Below are positions 16,525-24,737 of a stretch of 64,000 bases of DNA, piece after piece. This DNA is from Treponema peruense. GTDB taxonomy: Bacteria; Spirochaetota; Spirochaetia; Treponematales; Treponemataceae. Position numbers and translations under genes: made by a program. A model generated the notes under the pieces. The model was given only the letters and a program-made list of their open reading frames with translations, searched no databases and was not told where the DNA came from. The first letter of the stretch is position 1; each line of letters starts with the position of its first letter. Location of the stretch: contig NZ_CP064936.1 of assembly GCF_016117655.1 (NCBI RefSeq), forward strand, positions 930,001-994,000, read 5' to 3'.

Positions 16525-17839
16525 ATGAGAAAAATTGTTTTGTGTGCAGCAGCTGTTTTGGGACTCTGTTCTGCAACATTTGCCCAGGTTCTTCCAAAAA
16601 ATATGATGAAGAATACATCCTGGATTGGTTTTGGAAAGCCGCTTTCGGGCGACCCCATGTTCTACGGACTTACAGACACTTTCCAGGCAAGATTTGACAT
16701 AGGTTCATTTACTATAGAAGGAATGCTTAACTGGAGTCTTCTTGCAAATTATGACAATGAAGGAGATGTAGACAACTTTTCATTCGGAACATCAAACAGA
16801 AATCCGCTTTCACTTCATTACGGATACAATTACAACACCAGCAAGTATCCTGCATTCTTCAATAACGCGGCAAATGTAAGCAACGTTATTCAGGATTCAT
16901 ACTATGTAAACTTTTTGTGGCACTTTTCACGCAATTTTGACTTTGGTGTCGGAACAAAACTCAACTGGCAGGTTGGTCCGGCCCCTCGCTACGGTTCATG
17001 GCTTTGGGAATCAGATGCTCATGTAAGACAGGGAGGATTCAGCACAAAATACGATGACAGGTCGGGCTCTTATGCAAGCACTTCTACAGAAGCCGTCGGT
17101 TCGTACAAATTCAGTGTGGACGTTCCGGGATCTGCTGACGTTGTAGGATTTGTTCCCTATGCAAACAAGTATGCCAAGCGCGCACTTGGAATAAGATTTG
17201 TTTCTGACGGAAATATCGGTGTGGAACTTGGTGCTGCAATTCCAAACGGATTCAACACAGACAATCCTGCCTTTAACTTTGCTGCAAAAATAATCCCGGT
17301 TGACTGGCTTGAAATTTCTGCTGTTATGGAAGGAGCCTTTGAAAGTCAGGCAAATTTCTATGCAGGCTCTACAATCGGTGCAGACAATTTTGTGCTTGAT
17401 TTGTATCTTGCCATGGACTCACTCTTTACCGATGCAGAAGACGATGAAGCTTACGGACTTGGAGCGGCGATTACATTCGAAATTCCACGTACAGAAATTT
17501 CTTTGCGCCCTGAAGTTGGATTCAACTTCTTTGAGAATTCTGATTACACAATGGCCTGGTATGCTTGCAGGAGACCTTTCATTTGACATAACACGCGATG
17601 TAGGATTCGGACTGTGGGTTTCATATGCTTCGGGTTCTTCAAAAAAATCATGGGATGATAGGGAAGTAACAAAAGATTACGACGGCGGACATATATTTGA
17701 TATAAGACCTTCAGTAGACTTTGCCTTCTCACGCAACATTGCGTTTACAGGCTATGCCGATCTTGAATTCAGGACTGCATTTGACGGCCAGTCAAGAGAC
17801 TGCTGGTCTGCCGGCTGCTACATGACATACACATTCTGA
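16525..17839 (+). pseudogene. Outer-membrane beta-barrel protein with a +1 frameshift
   Basis: The signal peptide (about 1-20, ending ATFAQ) is followed by alternating polar and aromatic strands typical of a porin-like barrel. The first frame stops at 17586, but coding continues in the next frame to 17839 and ends with the aromatic C-terminus YMTYTF expected for BAM recognition. The break is at 17561-17570: reading ATGCTGCAG instead of ATGCTTGCAG restores tyrosine, alanine and then GDLSFDITRDVGFG, so one T (17565 or 17566) is extra. Restored length is about 437 residues. It is not a homopolymer tract, so a sequencing error or a recent mutation is more likely than phase variation. Substrate is unknown. 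Confidence 0.75.
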
Positions 17840-17912
17840 TTTAACCATGCGCGCTTTTTTTTGCAAAAGTTTATTGTATAAAAAAAGCGTGCATGTTAAT
17901 ATGTGCACACTG

Positions 17913-18141
17913 CGTGCGTTTCAACGGAATCAGGTGCAAAGCCTGAGCTGGACGCCCAACGGTATATGCGGAACAATATGTTCTTAGATTCGTAAAGTTG
18001 TGAAATTGAACCTCTGGTTTCAAAAGAATGCAACAATGTTTTTTATAAAACTTTTGGTTACAAAAACACATTAAGTTTCGACACAAAAACCTCATTTTTG
18101 TATCGAAACTAAGTCACTGAGTAAAAACTCGGGAAGGCACG
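17913..18141 (+). promoter_or_regulatory. Cobalamin (adenosylcobalamin-class) riboswitch
   Basis: The core is recognisable: GGAATCAGGTGCAAAGCCTG followed by AGCTGGACGCCCAACGG (17926-17962), corresponding to the conserved GGTG..AA..CC..GC..CCC..C..G pattern, and at the 3' end GTCACTGAG then CTCGGGAAGGCAC (18113-18140). CGTGC (17913-17917) pairs with GCACG (18137-18141) to close the element. It lies directly upstream of a lipoprotein and a TonB-dependent receptor, a normal context for B12 uptake. The stretch 17840-17912 between the barrel gene and the riboswitch holds only AT-rich sequence and a possible short hairpin. Confidence 0.88.
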
Positions 18142-18223
18142 AACAGCATTAGCCCGGAAACTTTGGCGCGCGCTGCCGGTTATTATGCCGGCAATGTCTT
18201 CGTATGAAGGCATAATTCAATTT

Positions 18224-18250
18224 GGGAACGGAGCGCTCCTGTTCCCGGAG
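18224..18250 (+). promoter_or_regulatory. Expression platform with a switchable Shine-Dalgarno site
   Basis: CTCC (18236-18239) can pair with the upstream GGAG (18230-18233), within a longer hairpin GGGAACGGAG/CTCCTGTTCCC, or with the GGAG at 18247-18250 that is the ribosome binding site of the lipoprotein ATG at 18256. The alternatives exclude each other, which suggests translational control by the riboswitch. A further hairpin, GCCGG/CCGGC, lies at about 18174-18192. Confidence 0.6.
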
Positions 18251-18255
18251 TATAT

Positions 18256-18783
18256 ATGAAAAGCACACGCTTATCCCTTCTTCGCGCAAAGGCAGTTCTT
18301 TTTGCGCTTGTTTCTGTTCTGGCATTTTCTTTTTCTGCCTGTAATGTTACTACCGAACCTGAAGTCGAGCATGTTTATAAGCAGATCGATGCAGATGACC
18401 TTCTGGTCGGTACCTGGACCGGCGGCAGCACAGAGTGGCCCGAATCCTACACTATAACAAACACAACCTTTGAAAGCAAAGGCTCCTACAAAGGTAACAA
18501 TCTTGTAGTACAGAAGCTCGACTCTACCAGCGGCTATATTTACATTAAGTATACTGTTGCAATGAATGCAGACTGGTCATATTCAGAAACAGCCCCTGAT
18601 GTTGGCAAATGGTACGCAATTTCCTACAAAGACCTGGGTGCAGAGAAAATTTCTCTCTCCGGTGCATATAAAAAAGACGGCGCAACTTCTTGCAAAACTT
18701 TGGATGAAGCCGTAACTGAGTTCACAGTAGACAACGGATATTTCGGAACTTATTCATCCTGCACACGACAGAAGTCCGAGTAA
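18256..18783 (+). CDS. Small lipoprotein in the cobalamin-regulated operon
   Basis: 175 residues. The signal peptide has a lipobox ending FSAC (Cys about 29). The mature part is about 145 residues of predicted beta strands, starting LLVGTWTGG, a pattern seen in lipocalin-like small lipoproteins, with a C-terminal cysteine pair region (SCKT, SSCT). No named family is recognised. It is the first gene after the B12 riboswitch and is followed after two bases by the TonB-dependent receptor, so a role as a surface or periplasmic cobalamin-binding accessory of the receptor is a reasonable inference, by analogy with the lipoproteins that partner BtuB in Bacteroidetes. No sequence similarity to those is claimed. 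Confidence 0.6.
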   Translation: MKSTRLSLLRAKAVLFALVSVLAFSFSACNVTTEPEVEHVYKQIDADDLLVGTWTGGSTEWPESYTITNTTFESKGSYKGNNLVVQKLDSTSGYIYIKYTVAMNADWSYSETAPDVGKWYAISYKDLGAEKISLSGAYKKDGATSCKTLDEAVTEFTVDNGYFGTYSSCTRQKSE

Positions 18784-18785
18784 TA

Positions 18786-20699
18786 TTGAAAAGACTTGCA
18801 TTTACTGCCGCTGCATTTGTTTTGTTTACAGCAGCGGCAGTCTGCCAGGAAACAAATCTTCCCCATATAACAACAACTGTAATCCGCAGCCTTCCCGCAG
18901 ATGCAGTTGTTATTGACGGTGAAAAGCTTAAAAATTTTTCTTCGGCAGAGCAGGCTTTGGAGTCTGCAGGATTTTCTTTCAAAAAAACAAACGACGAACT
19001 TACTTTTCATGGCTACTGGAATTCTTCAATCAAAGTTTACATAAACGGAATTCTGATGAACGATCCCAATACCGGAAAATTTGATTTTTCTACACTGGAC
19101 TTTGATTCTGTAAAATCAATTAAAATAGACACTTCCGCAGCAGACGGAGCAGTGAGCGTTTATATAGGAACATTTTCTTCTGACTACAACAGCGCGCACG
19201 GTGAGTTTTCTGCCTTTTCAAAAAGTTATCTTAACTCAATAAACGATACATCGGGTGCAAAAACTTCTTTTTCTGTGCCGCTGGTTTTTGAGAGCGGTTC
19301 GGCACTGTACCTGCAGGAAAATTTAAGCGCGTCGCAGGAAAAAAATCATTACGGTTACCGCCAAACGGACTTTTCAAAAGCCCCGTCTTTTTTGCAGTCT
19401 TACAGCGGTTACAAAAAAGAATATGCAGGACACGAAAATATTTTGGCAAACAATTCTCTGTGTATTTCATATTCTGACGCGCGGCTTCCCGGAGCAACAG
19501 CGGCTCTTTCTTCATACATTTCTTTTGCTGACGAAAACTGTGGTGTTACAGGCGGAACATATTACACGCGTGAAAACCAGAAAAAAATTTCTTTTGCAAC
19601 GTCTCTTCCTGTATTTATTCCGCATGAAAAATGGAATATAAAAATTCTTCCTTCATATAAATTTTCTGATTTGGACTACACAAATGATGCGCGTAAACTT
19701 TTTTTGCGCAACAGATATTCTGTAAACAACTGCACATTTTTTTCAGAAGCGACAGTTCTGGATTTTTTGAAATTCACCGCAAATATTTCGTATGACTTTT
19801 CTGACGAGAATCATTCAAATGTAAAAAAAACAGAAGACTCTTCACAAACTAACGCCGCAACTGAACAAAAAATTTCGCATACACTTTTTACATCTTCATT
19901 TTCTGCTGCCGCTGCCTTTGATTTTTACGGCTGGAATATTACACTTGCTTTGCCTGTAAATTATTTTGATCCATCAAAAACATGGACGCTTTTATACAAT
20001 GCGTGCGTTCAGAAAAAAATTATTCTGCCGCGTTCAGATTCAATTGATTTTTTTATAAGAGCGTCGCGCAATTCCACAAGCCCAGTTTTTCAGCAGCTGT
20101 ATTATTCTGGCAACGGGGGAAAGGGCAATGAATCTCTTGTTCCCGAAACTGCATTTTCTTTTACCGCAGGTTCAGAATACAAAGGAAAAATAAATGCTTT
20201 TGTAAAACCGTTTCTTGTTTTTTACAAAGACAAAATTGGCTGGAACTATAACGGAACAGAATGGCTTTGCAAAAATTTCGGTTCGTCTGTAAATTACGGC
20301 AGCGATTTTTTTGTTTCTTCTGCAAAACTTTTTGATCCTTTTTTTATAGATGCATCCTATACTTTCTGCCGTGCGCGCCTTACATCAGATTCTTCTGTAA
20401 GAGGAAACCAGATTATGTACACGCCCGTACATTCCCTTTCGCTTTCCTGCGGAATATCTTTTTTGAAAAATTTTAAATGGTCCGCGCAGTTTGCATATTT
20501 TTCAAAAAAATTTACAGACAATTCAAACAAATCTTTTATTCCGGATTATTACAATCTTGACACAAAACTTGAATGGAAAAGTTCCGGTCTGAGCCTATCG
20601 CTTCTGTGGAAAAACGTATTTGACTTTCAGTATGCCGCGGCCGACAGTACGCCTTACCCCGGAACCTCGCTGACACTTTCTGTCTCGTTAAGTTTTTAA
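18786..20699 (+). CDS. TonB-dependent receptor, probably for cobalamin
   Basis: 637 residues with a signal peptide (about 1-21), a short plug domain (about 35-130; VVIDGEKLKNFSSAEQALES, then VYINGILMNDPNTG and SVKSIKIDTS) and a 22-strand-type barrel ending in the terminal Phe (SVSLSF). The predicted start is TTG at 18786, two bases after the lipoprotein stop, with only a weak GAG upstream, so translation is probably coupled. The cobalamin riboswitch ahead of the operon indicates a BtuB-like role. A clear N-terminal TonB box is not obvious. TonB, ExbB/D and the BtuCDF transporter are not in the window. Confidence 0.8.
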   Translation: MKRLAFTAAAFVLFTAAAVCQETNLPHITTTVIRSLPADAVVIDGEKLKNFSSAEQALESAGFSFKKTNDELTFHGYWNSSIKVYINGILMNDPNTGKFDFSTLDFDSVKSIKIDTSAADGAVSVYIGTFSSDYNSAHGEFSAFSKSYLNSINDTSGAKTSFSVPLVFESGSALYLQENLSASQEKNHYGYRQTDFSKAPSFLQSYSGYKKEYAGHENILANNSLCISYSDARLPGATAALSSYISFADENCGVTGGTYYTRENQKKISFATSLPVFIPHEKWNIKILPSYKFSDLDYTNDARKLFLRNRYSVNNCTFFSEATVLDFLKFTANISYDFSDENHSNVKKTEDSSQTNAATEQKISHTLFTSSFSAAAAFDFYGWNITLALPVNYFDPSKTWTLLYNACVQKKIILPRSDSIDFFIRASRNSTSPVFQQLYYSGNGGKGNESLVPETAFSFTAGSEYKGKINAFVKPFLVFYKDKIGWNYNGTEWLCKNFGSSVNYGSDFFVSSAKLFDPFFIDASYTFCRARLTSDSSVRGNQIMYTPVHSLSLSCGISFLKNFKWSAQFAYFSKKFTDNSNKSFIPDYYNLDTKLEWKSSGLSLSLLWKNVFDFQYAAADSTPYPGTSLTLSVSLSF

Positions 20700-20706
20700 A
20701 ATATTC

Positions 20707-20736
20707 TTGACAGAATGTTGCCTGTCATGTTAGACT
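20707..20736 (+). promoter_or_regulatory. Promoter of the aromatic leader and DAHP synthase operon
   Basis: TTGACA (20707-20712), 18 bp, TAGACT (20731-20736). The start is expected near 20743, only a few bases before the leader ATG at 20746, and no Shine-Dalgarno site fits between. Confidence 0.65.
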
Positions 20737-20745
20737 GTATCTGTT

Positions 20746-20856
20746 ATGAGAAACACAACCCGTTGGGCGCTGATAATCAATAATTCCTCGTTGGCTTACC
20801 TTTACTTTAGCTTTTATTGGTTCTCTGACTGTCTGCGGAAGATTCGCTGCAACTAA
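20746..20856 (+). CDS. Aromatic-rich leader peptide (36 aa) of the DAHP synthase attenuator
   Basis: The ATG at 20746 opens 36 codons ending TAA at 20854-20856. The middle of the peptide, residues 18-26, is YLYFSFYWF: three Tyr, three Phe and one Trp in nine codons, with another Trp at 7. Immediately downstream is an intrinsic terminator and then the gene for the first enzyme of aromatic amino acid synthesis, followed by prephenate dehydrogenase. This is the hallmark of a pheL/aroF-type attenuation leader sensing charged tRNA-Tyr and tRNA-Phe. The peptide has no other recognisable function. The mRNA appears to start at the ATG. Confidence 0.85.
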   Translation: MRNTTRWALIINNSSLAYLYFSFYWFSDCLRKIRCN

Positions 20857-20887
20857 GCGATATTGTGTTTACTGTTTTGGTAATTGC

Positions 20888-20922
20888 AAGGAACCTTCCG
20901 CACCGGAGGGTTCCTTTTTTTT
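20888..20922 (+). terminator. DAHP synthase attenuator terminator
   Basis: A 12-bp stem (20888-20899 with 20905-20916, one wobble pair) precedes eight T (20915-20922). TGCGGAAG (20834-20841, codons 30-32 of the leader) can pair perfectly with CTTCCGCA (20895-20902), which would disrupt the terminator. A ribosome stalled on codons 18-26 leaves that arm free (readthrough); one that reaches the stop codon covers it (termination). A small hairpin TCGCT/AGCGA (20844-20860) spans the leader stop. Confidence 0.85.
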
Positions 20923-20958
20923 ACATAAATTTTTGTAAATAAATCATTGGAGGATAAG

Positions 20959-21993
20959 ATGATTGTTATTCTTAAAAAAGAGGCTGCTGCAAAGGATATT
21001 GACAGTTTCGTAGACGGAATAAAGCAGCGCGGGCTTGGCGTGCATATTTCAAAGGGTGTGGACAAAACCATTATTGGTCTTCTTGGAGATACTTCAAAAC
21101 TTTCACCCGAAGATTTTCTTGCAAATGATATTGTAGAAAGTGCAGAGCGTGTTTCGGCTCCGTACAAAATGGCAAGCCGTTCGTTCCATCCCGAAAACAC
21201 TGTAGTAACAATCGGTGCAAACCAGGAAGGTGTAATTCCCTGTGTAATTGGTGACGGAAAATCACTTCCTGTTATTGCAGGTCCATGTTCTGTAGAAACA
21301 GAAGAACAGATTCTTGCTGCTGCCCAGGCTGTAAAGAAAGCAGGTGCCAGAATTTTAAGAGGCGGTGCATACAAGCCGCGTACTTCACCATACAGTTTCC
21401 AGGGACTTGGTGTAGAAGGCATAAGACTTTTGGAAAAGGCAAAAAAATTAACAGGCCTTCCTGTCTGTACAGAACTTATGGCAATTTCTGAACTTGAAAA
21501 TTTTGAAAACGTTGACCTTATTCAGGTTGGAGCAAGAAACTTCCAGAACTTTGACCTTCTTAAGGAACTCGGAAAATTCCACAAGCCGGTTCTTCTTAAG
21601 CGCGGTCTTTCAGGAACAATCAGCGAGCTGCTCATGTCTGCAGAATACATCATGGCAAACGGTAACGAAAATGTTATTCTCTGCGAGCGCGGAATCAGAA
21701 CTTATGACGGATACACACGCAACTGTCTGGACTTGAGCGCTGTTCCGTATCTGCACAAAGTTTCACATCTTCCTATAGTTATTGATCCGAGCCATGCCTG
21801 CGGAATCAGATGGATGGTTCCGGTTCTTTCTTCTGCTGCAGCGGCGGCAGGGGCAGATGCTCTTGAAATAGAAGTACACTGTTGTCCTGAAAAAGCATGG
21901 AGCGATGCTTCACAGCAGCTTCCTCCGTCAGAGTTTGAAAAACTTATGGACAAGCTTGCAAAATACGCAGCAGTTGAAGGACGCACACTCTGA
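20959..21993 (+). CDS. aroF: 3-deoxy-7-phosphoheptulonate (DAHP) synthase
   Basis: Joins phosphoenolpyruvate and erythrose 4-phosphate, the entry step of the shikimate pathway. 344 residues from the ATG at 20959, chosen because GGAGG (20949-20953) lies five bases upstream; an in-frame TTG at 20947 is less likely. It belongs to the class I-beta group. The N-terminal ferredoxin-like (ACT-related) domain at about 1-70 (MIVILKKEA) is followed by the TIM barrel with AGPCSVE (about 107), RGGAYKPRTSPYSFQG (about 132), LLKRG (about 213) and IDPSHACG (about 274). In Thermotoga the N-terminal domain gives Tyr/Phe feedback inhibition. It is first in an operon with tyrA (ATGA overlap) and behind the aromatic attenuator. 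The symbol is by function; aroG or aroA2 may be used elsewhere. Confidence 0.93.
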   Translation: MIVILKKEAAAKDIDSFVDGIKQRGLGVHISKGVDKTIIGLLGDTSKLSPEDFLANDIVESAERVSAPYKMASRSFHPENTVVTIGANQEGVIPCVIGDGKSLPVIAGPCSVETEEQILAAAQAVKKAGARILRGGAYKPRTSPYSFQGLGVEGIRLLEKAKKLTGLPVCTELMAISELENFENVDLIQVGARNFQNFDLLKELGKFHKPVLLKRGLSGTISELLMSAEYIMANGNENVILCERGIRTYDGYTRNCLDLSAVPYLHKVSHLPIVIDPSHACGIRWMVPVLSSAAAAAGADALEIEVHCCPEKAWSDASQQLPPSEFEKLMDKLAKYAAVEGRTL

Positions 21994-22892
21994 TGAAAAA
22001 ACTGGGATGTCTTACTTACGGCATTGTCGGTCTGGGACTTATGGGCGGTTCCATTGCAAAGTCAATCCGTGAAAATGTTCTGGATGTTCAGGGTGCAACG
22101 GGAAAAATTCTTGGAGCAGACAGAAATGCTGCGGCCCTGGAACTTTCTCTGGAACAGCATATCGTTGACGAAACTTTCTGTATGGAAAAAGTTGACGTTA
22201 TGCTTTCTGAGTGTGATTTTGTTTTTGTATGCCTGTACCCTCATGCAACACTGGATTTTTTATGCACGCACAGTGCCGCGTTTAAGTCAGGTTCAATTGT
22301 TACCGACATAAGCGGAGTCAAAGCGCTTCTTTTTGAAAATATTGAAAAGTTTTCACGGGAGGACGTTGACTTTATTCCTGGACATCCCATGGCAGGAAGC
22401 GAAAAAGAAGGCTTCGTAAATTCTTCGGGCGGAATTTTCAAAAACCACAATTACATAATTATGCCGGTTGCAGGTGTAAAAAAAGAAAATCTTGAGTTGT
22501 TCAAACTTCTGGTTTCTACAATGGGATTTACGCGTATTGTAGAAACAGATTCCGTGACGCATGATTCAAAGATTGCCTTTACATCACAGTTGTGCCATGT
22601 AATTGCTTCTGCACTTGTAGACAGCGCCGAAGATACTGGAGTTACGGCTTTTGGCGGTGGAAGTTTTGAAGACCTTACAAGAATTGCAATGATAAATGCG
22701 CCGCTTTGGACAGAGCTTTTTCTTGCAAATAAAAAGGAACTTCTTGCCCATATTTCATCTTTTGAGTCGTCTCTTTCAAAACTTAAAAATTTTATTCAGA
22801 ACGGTGATGCTGCTTCCCTTGAAAAAACACTGACCGAGGTGCGCGAAAAAAGAATTTCAATGGGACGCATAGATTCAGTTTACAAGGCATAA
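21993..22892 (+). CDS. tyrA: Prephenate dehydrogenase
   Basis: NAD(P)-dependent oxidative decarboxylation of prephenate to 4-hydroxyphenylpyruvate, the tyrosine branch. 299 residues. The N-terminal Rossmann motif GIVGLGLMGGSIA is at about 10-22, the substrate-binding HPMAGSEKEGF at about 131, and the helical dimerisation domain contains TSQLCHVIASAL at about 195. There is no fused chorismate mutase or ACT domain. The ATG overlaps the aroF stop codon, so the two are translationally coupled and share the attenuator. Confidence 0.93.
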   Translation: MKKLGCLTYGIVGLGLMGGSIAKSIRENVLDVQGATGKILGADRNAAALELSLEQHIVDETFCMEKVDVMLSECDFVFVCLYPHATLDFLCTHSAAFKSGSIVTDISGVKALLFENIEKFSREDVDFIPGHPMAGSEKEGFVNSSGGIFKNHNYIIMPVAGVKKENLELFKLLVSTMGFTRIVETDSVTHDSKIAFTSQLCHVIASALVDSAEDTGVTAFGGGSFEDLTRIAMINAPLWTELFLANKKELLAHISSFESSLSKLKNFIQNGDAASLEKTLTEVREKRISMGRIDSVYKA

Positions 22893-22912
22893 TATTATTT
22901 CAGGAGATTAGT

Positions 22913-23458
22913 ATGAACAATAAGGATTTTGAGATTCTGGACAAAGCAATCAGACGCGTTAAAGATTTTCCCAAGCCGGGAATTTTGTTTTATGACATTA
23001 CAGGTATTCTTCGTGTTCCGTCTGCGTTCAAATATTGTATAGACAAAATGTGCGAAATTTATTCTTCTGCCGGAATAGATGCAGTTGCAGGAATTGAATC
23101 GCGTGGTTTTATTTTTGCAGCACCGCTTGCAGAACGTCTTGGTATTCCGATGATTCTTATCAGAAAAAAGGGCAAGCTTCCGGGAAAAAAATATTCGTGC
23201 AGTTATGCCCTTGAATACGGAACAGCCGAAATCGAAGCCCATGTTGACGATATAGAAAAAGGAAGCAGAATTCTTTTGGTTGATGATCTTATTGCAACCG
23301 GCGGAACACTTAATGCTGCTGTTAATCTTATGGAGCAGGGCGGGGCTGTTGTAACTGATGTGTTCGGTGTAATAGGACTTCCTTTTTTGAATTATGAAAA
23401 AACACTCGGACCAAAAATAAAAGTAAAAACTCTTGTAAATTATAATTCAGAAAACTGA
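22913..23458 (+). CDS. apt: Adenine phosphoribosyltransferase
   Basis: Salvages adenine to AMP using PRPP. 181 residues, the standard length. The PRPP-binding motif ILLVDDLIATGGT lies at about 119-131, AGIESRGFIFAAPLA at about 60, and the flexible loop RKKGKLPG at about 84. AGGAG precedes the ATG 20 bases after tyrA, so it is probably cotranscribed with aroF-tyrA, with no obvious functional link. A bidirectional terminator follows. Confidence 0.95.
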   Translation: MNNKDFEILDKAIRRVKDFPKPGILFYDITGILRVPSAFKYCIDKMCEIYSSAGIDAVAGIESRGFIFAAPLAERLGIPMILIRKKGKLPGKKYSCSYALEYGTAEIEAHVDDIEKGSRILLVDDLIATGGTLNAAVNLMEQGGAVVTDVFGVIGLPFLNYEKTLGPKIKVKTLVNYNSEN

Positions 23459-23471
23459 GAAAATAAAAAAT

Positions 23472-23514
23472 AAGTTACGGTATTCTGTCAAAAGTGGAAG
23501 ACCGTAACTTTTTT
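23472..23514. terminator. Bidirectional terminator between apt and the nuclease gene
   Basis: AAGTTACGGT (23472-23481) pairs perfectly with ACCGTAACTT (23501-23510). T runs follow on both strands. Confidence 0.85.
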
Positions 23515-23521
23515 AATTTGT

Positions 23522-24577
23522 TCAGTTCAGGCAGTTTTTCCACTCTGAAAGGTTTATGTTTTTTTCGGTTTCGTTTTCTATACTGTCATCGAGTGCAGAA
23601 AAGAAGTCAATTCCTGTTCTTTCTTCTATTTCATCTATGCTCACTGCATAGTCCCAAATTTCGCCTTCGCATTTTTGGTTAGGCATAATGAAGGCAGCCA
23701 TAATTGTGTCCCCGTTATTGCTTTTTGAAAGAAGTGCTTTGTAGAAAAATTCCGGAACGGCAACTTTATTGCTTCCTATTGAGGAATATTCTGCAGAAGG
23801 TTTTTCCAGAACGGGGCCTGTAACAACTGTTACTTCACCAAAATTCTGTGCCCATTTTCTTACGTTTTCTTCAAGTTCCTTCCACATTCCCCTGTTAAGC
23901 TGCGGTGCCTGAGGAGTCATGTTACTCATCAAAAAACTTTCGTGCATTGTTTCTGAACTCCACTGCATGTCTGCTGCCGGTGCAAGATGTCCCCTGTCAT
24001 AGCCGCTGGCCTTGTAATCTGCAGGAGTTGCCGAGCCTGTCGTTATTGAAGTGTCTGCTCTGAAGTCATCGGTTCTTTTTATAACAGAAACAAGTTTTTC
24101 GCGGGTAATAGTGTAGGCGACCCATTCTGAATCTTCATAATCTTCCCTGTAGCATAATTCAAAGCCTGCATAGGTGTGAACTTCGTGGCCCGGTACATCG
24201 GAACCTTTTGTCATTGTTGCGGGACAAAGCGGAATTTCAACTGAAGACGCCCGGTAACTGTCGTTTCCTTCTAAAACCGGTGCTTCTGTTTTTGCTGATT
24301 CGTGCGTATTTTGTTCTGAGTCTTGTGCTGTCTGTTTTGAAGCTGCCTCTTTTGTAACTGAAGTTTCTGATGCAGCTGGTTTCGGCAGTTCCTGCTGCGG
24401 TTGTGCAATCTGTTCCGTGTAGGAAGAAGCTTTGTTCAGCGCATTCTGTACTTTTGTGTCAAATTTCTGCGTGAGTCCAAGATAATGAAGCACTGAATAA
24501 ACAAGAATTATTGCAATGAAAATGTAAATCAGTTTTTGCAAAAATGATTTGTTTTTTGATTTTCTTTTTTTAGCCAT
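23522..24577 (-). CDS. Membrane-anchored DNA/RNA non-specific endonuclease (NUC1 family)
   Basis: 351 residues. A basic N-terminus and one transmembrane helix (about 15-34) are followed by a low-complexity Gln/Glu/Ser/Ala linker to about 110. The beta-beta-alpha-metal nuclease domain then carries DRGHLAPAADM at 194-204; the His is the general base and a downstream Asn (SNMTPQAPQLNRGMW, about 221) binds the metal. The family degrades DNA and RNA outside the cytoplasm for nucleotide scavenging or defence. The helix suggests the domain faces the periplasm. The promoter is TTGAAA-17-TAATAT followed by six bases to the ATG (leaderless). Confidence 0.9.
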   Translation of the reverse strand: MAKKRKSKNKSFLQKLIYIFIAIILVYSVLHYLGLTQKFDTKVQNALNKASSYTEQIAQPQQELPKPAASETSVTKEAASKQTAQDSEQNTHESAKTEAPVLEGNDSYRASSVEIPLCPATMTKGSDVPGHEVHTYAGFELCYREDYEDSEWVAYTITREKLVSVIKRTDDFRADTSITTGSATPADYKASGYDRGHLAPAADMQWSSETMHESFLMSNMTPQAPQLNRGMWKELEENVRKWAQNFGEVTVVTGPVLEKPSAEYSSIGSNKVAVPEFFYKALLSKSNNGDTIMAAFIMPNQKCEGEIWDYAVSIDEIEERTGIDFFSALDDSIENETEKNINLSEWKNCLN

Positions 24578-24583
24578 ATTCTG

Positions 24584-24612
24584 ATATTACCATAATCGCA
24601 CTGTGGTTTCAA
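24584..24612 (-). promoter_or_regulatory. Leaderless promoter of the nuclease gene
   Basis: On the minus strand: TTGAAA (24612-24607), 17 bp, TAATAT (24589-24584), six bases, ATG at 24577. Confidence 0.7.
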
Positions 24613-24702
24613 TCACGGCTAGCCTGTAAATTCGGGCGGCGGTCAGTGAGCAACGTTTGCACATAAGTGTAAACAAGGCTGCTGCTGTCTTGCCGGCGTT
24701 GA

Positions 24703-24731
24703 TTGACACTTGATACAAATAATTTTATTAT
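24703..24731 (+). promoter_or_regulatory. Leaderless promoter of galT
   Basis: TTGACA (24703-24708), 17 bp, TATTAT (24726-24731), six bases, ATG at 24738. This is one of the clearest examples in the window: a consensus -35, ideal spacing and no room for a Shine-Dalgarno site. The stretch 24613-24702 shows nothing else. Confidence 0.8.
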
Positions 24732-24737
24732 GTTTTC

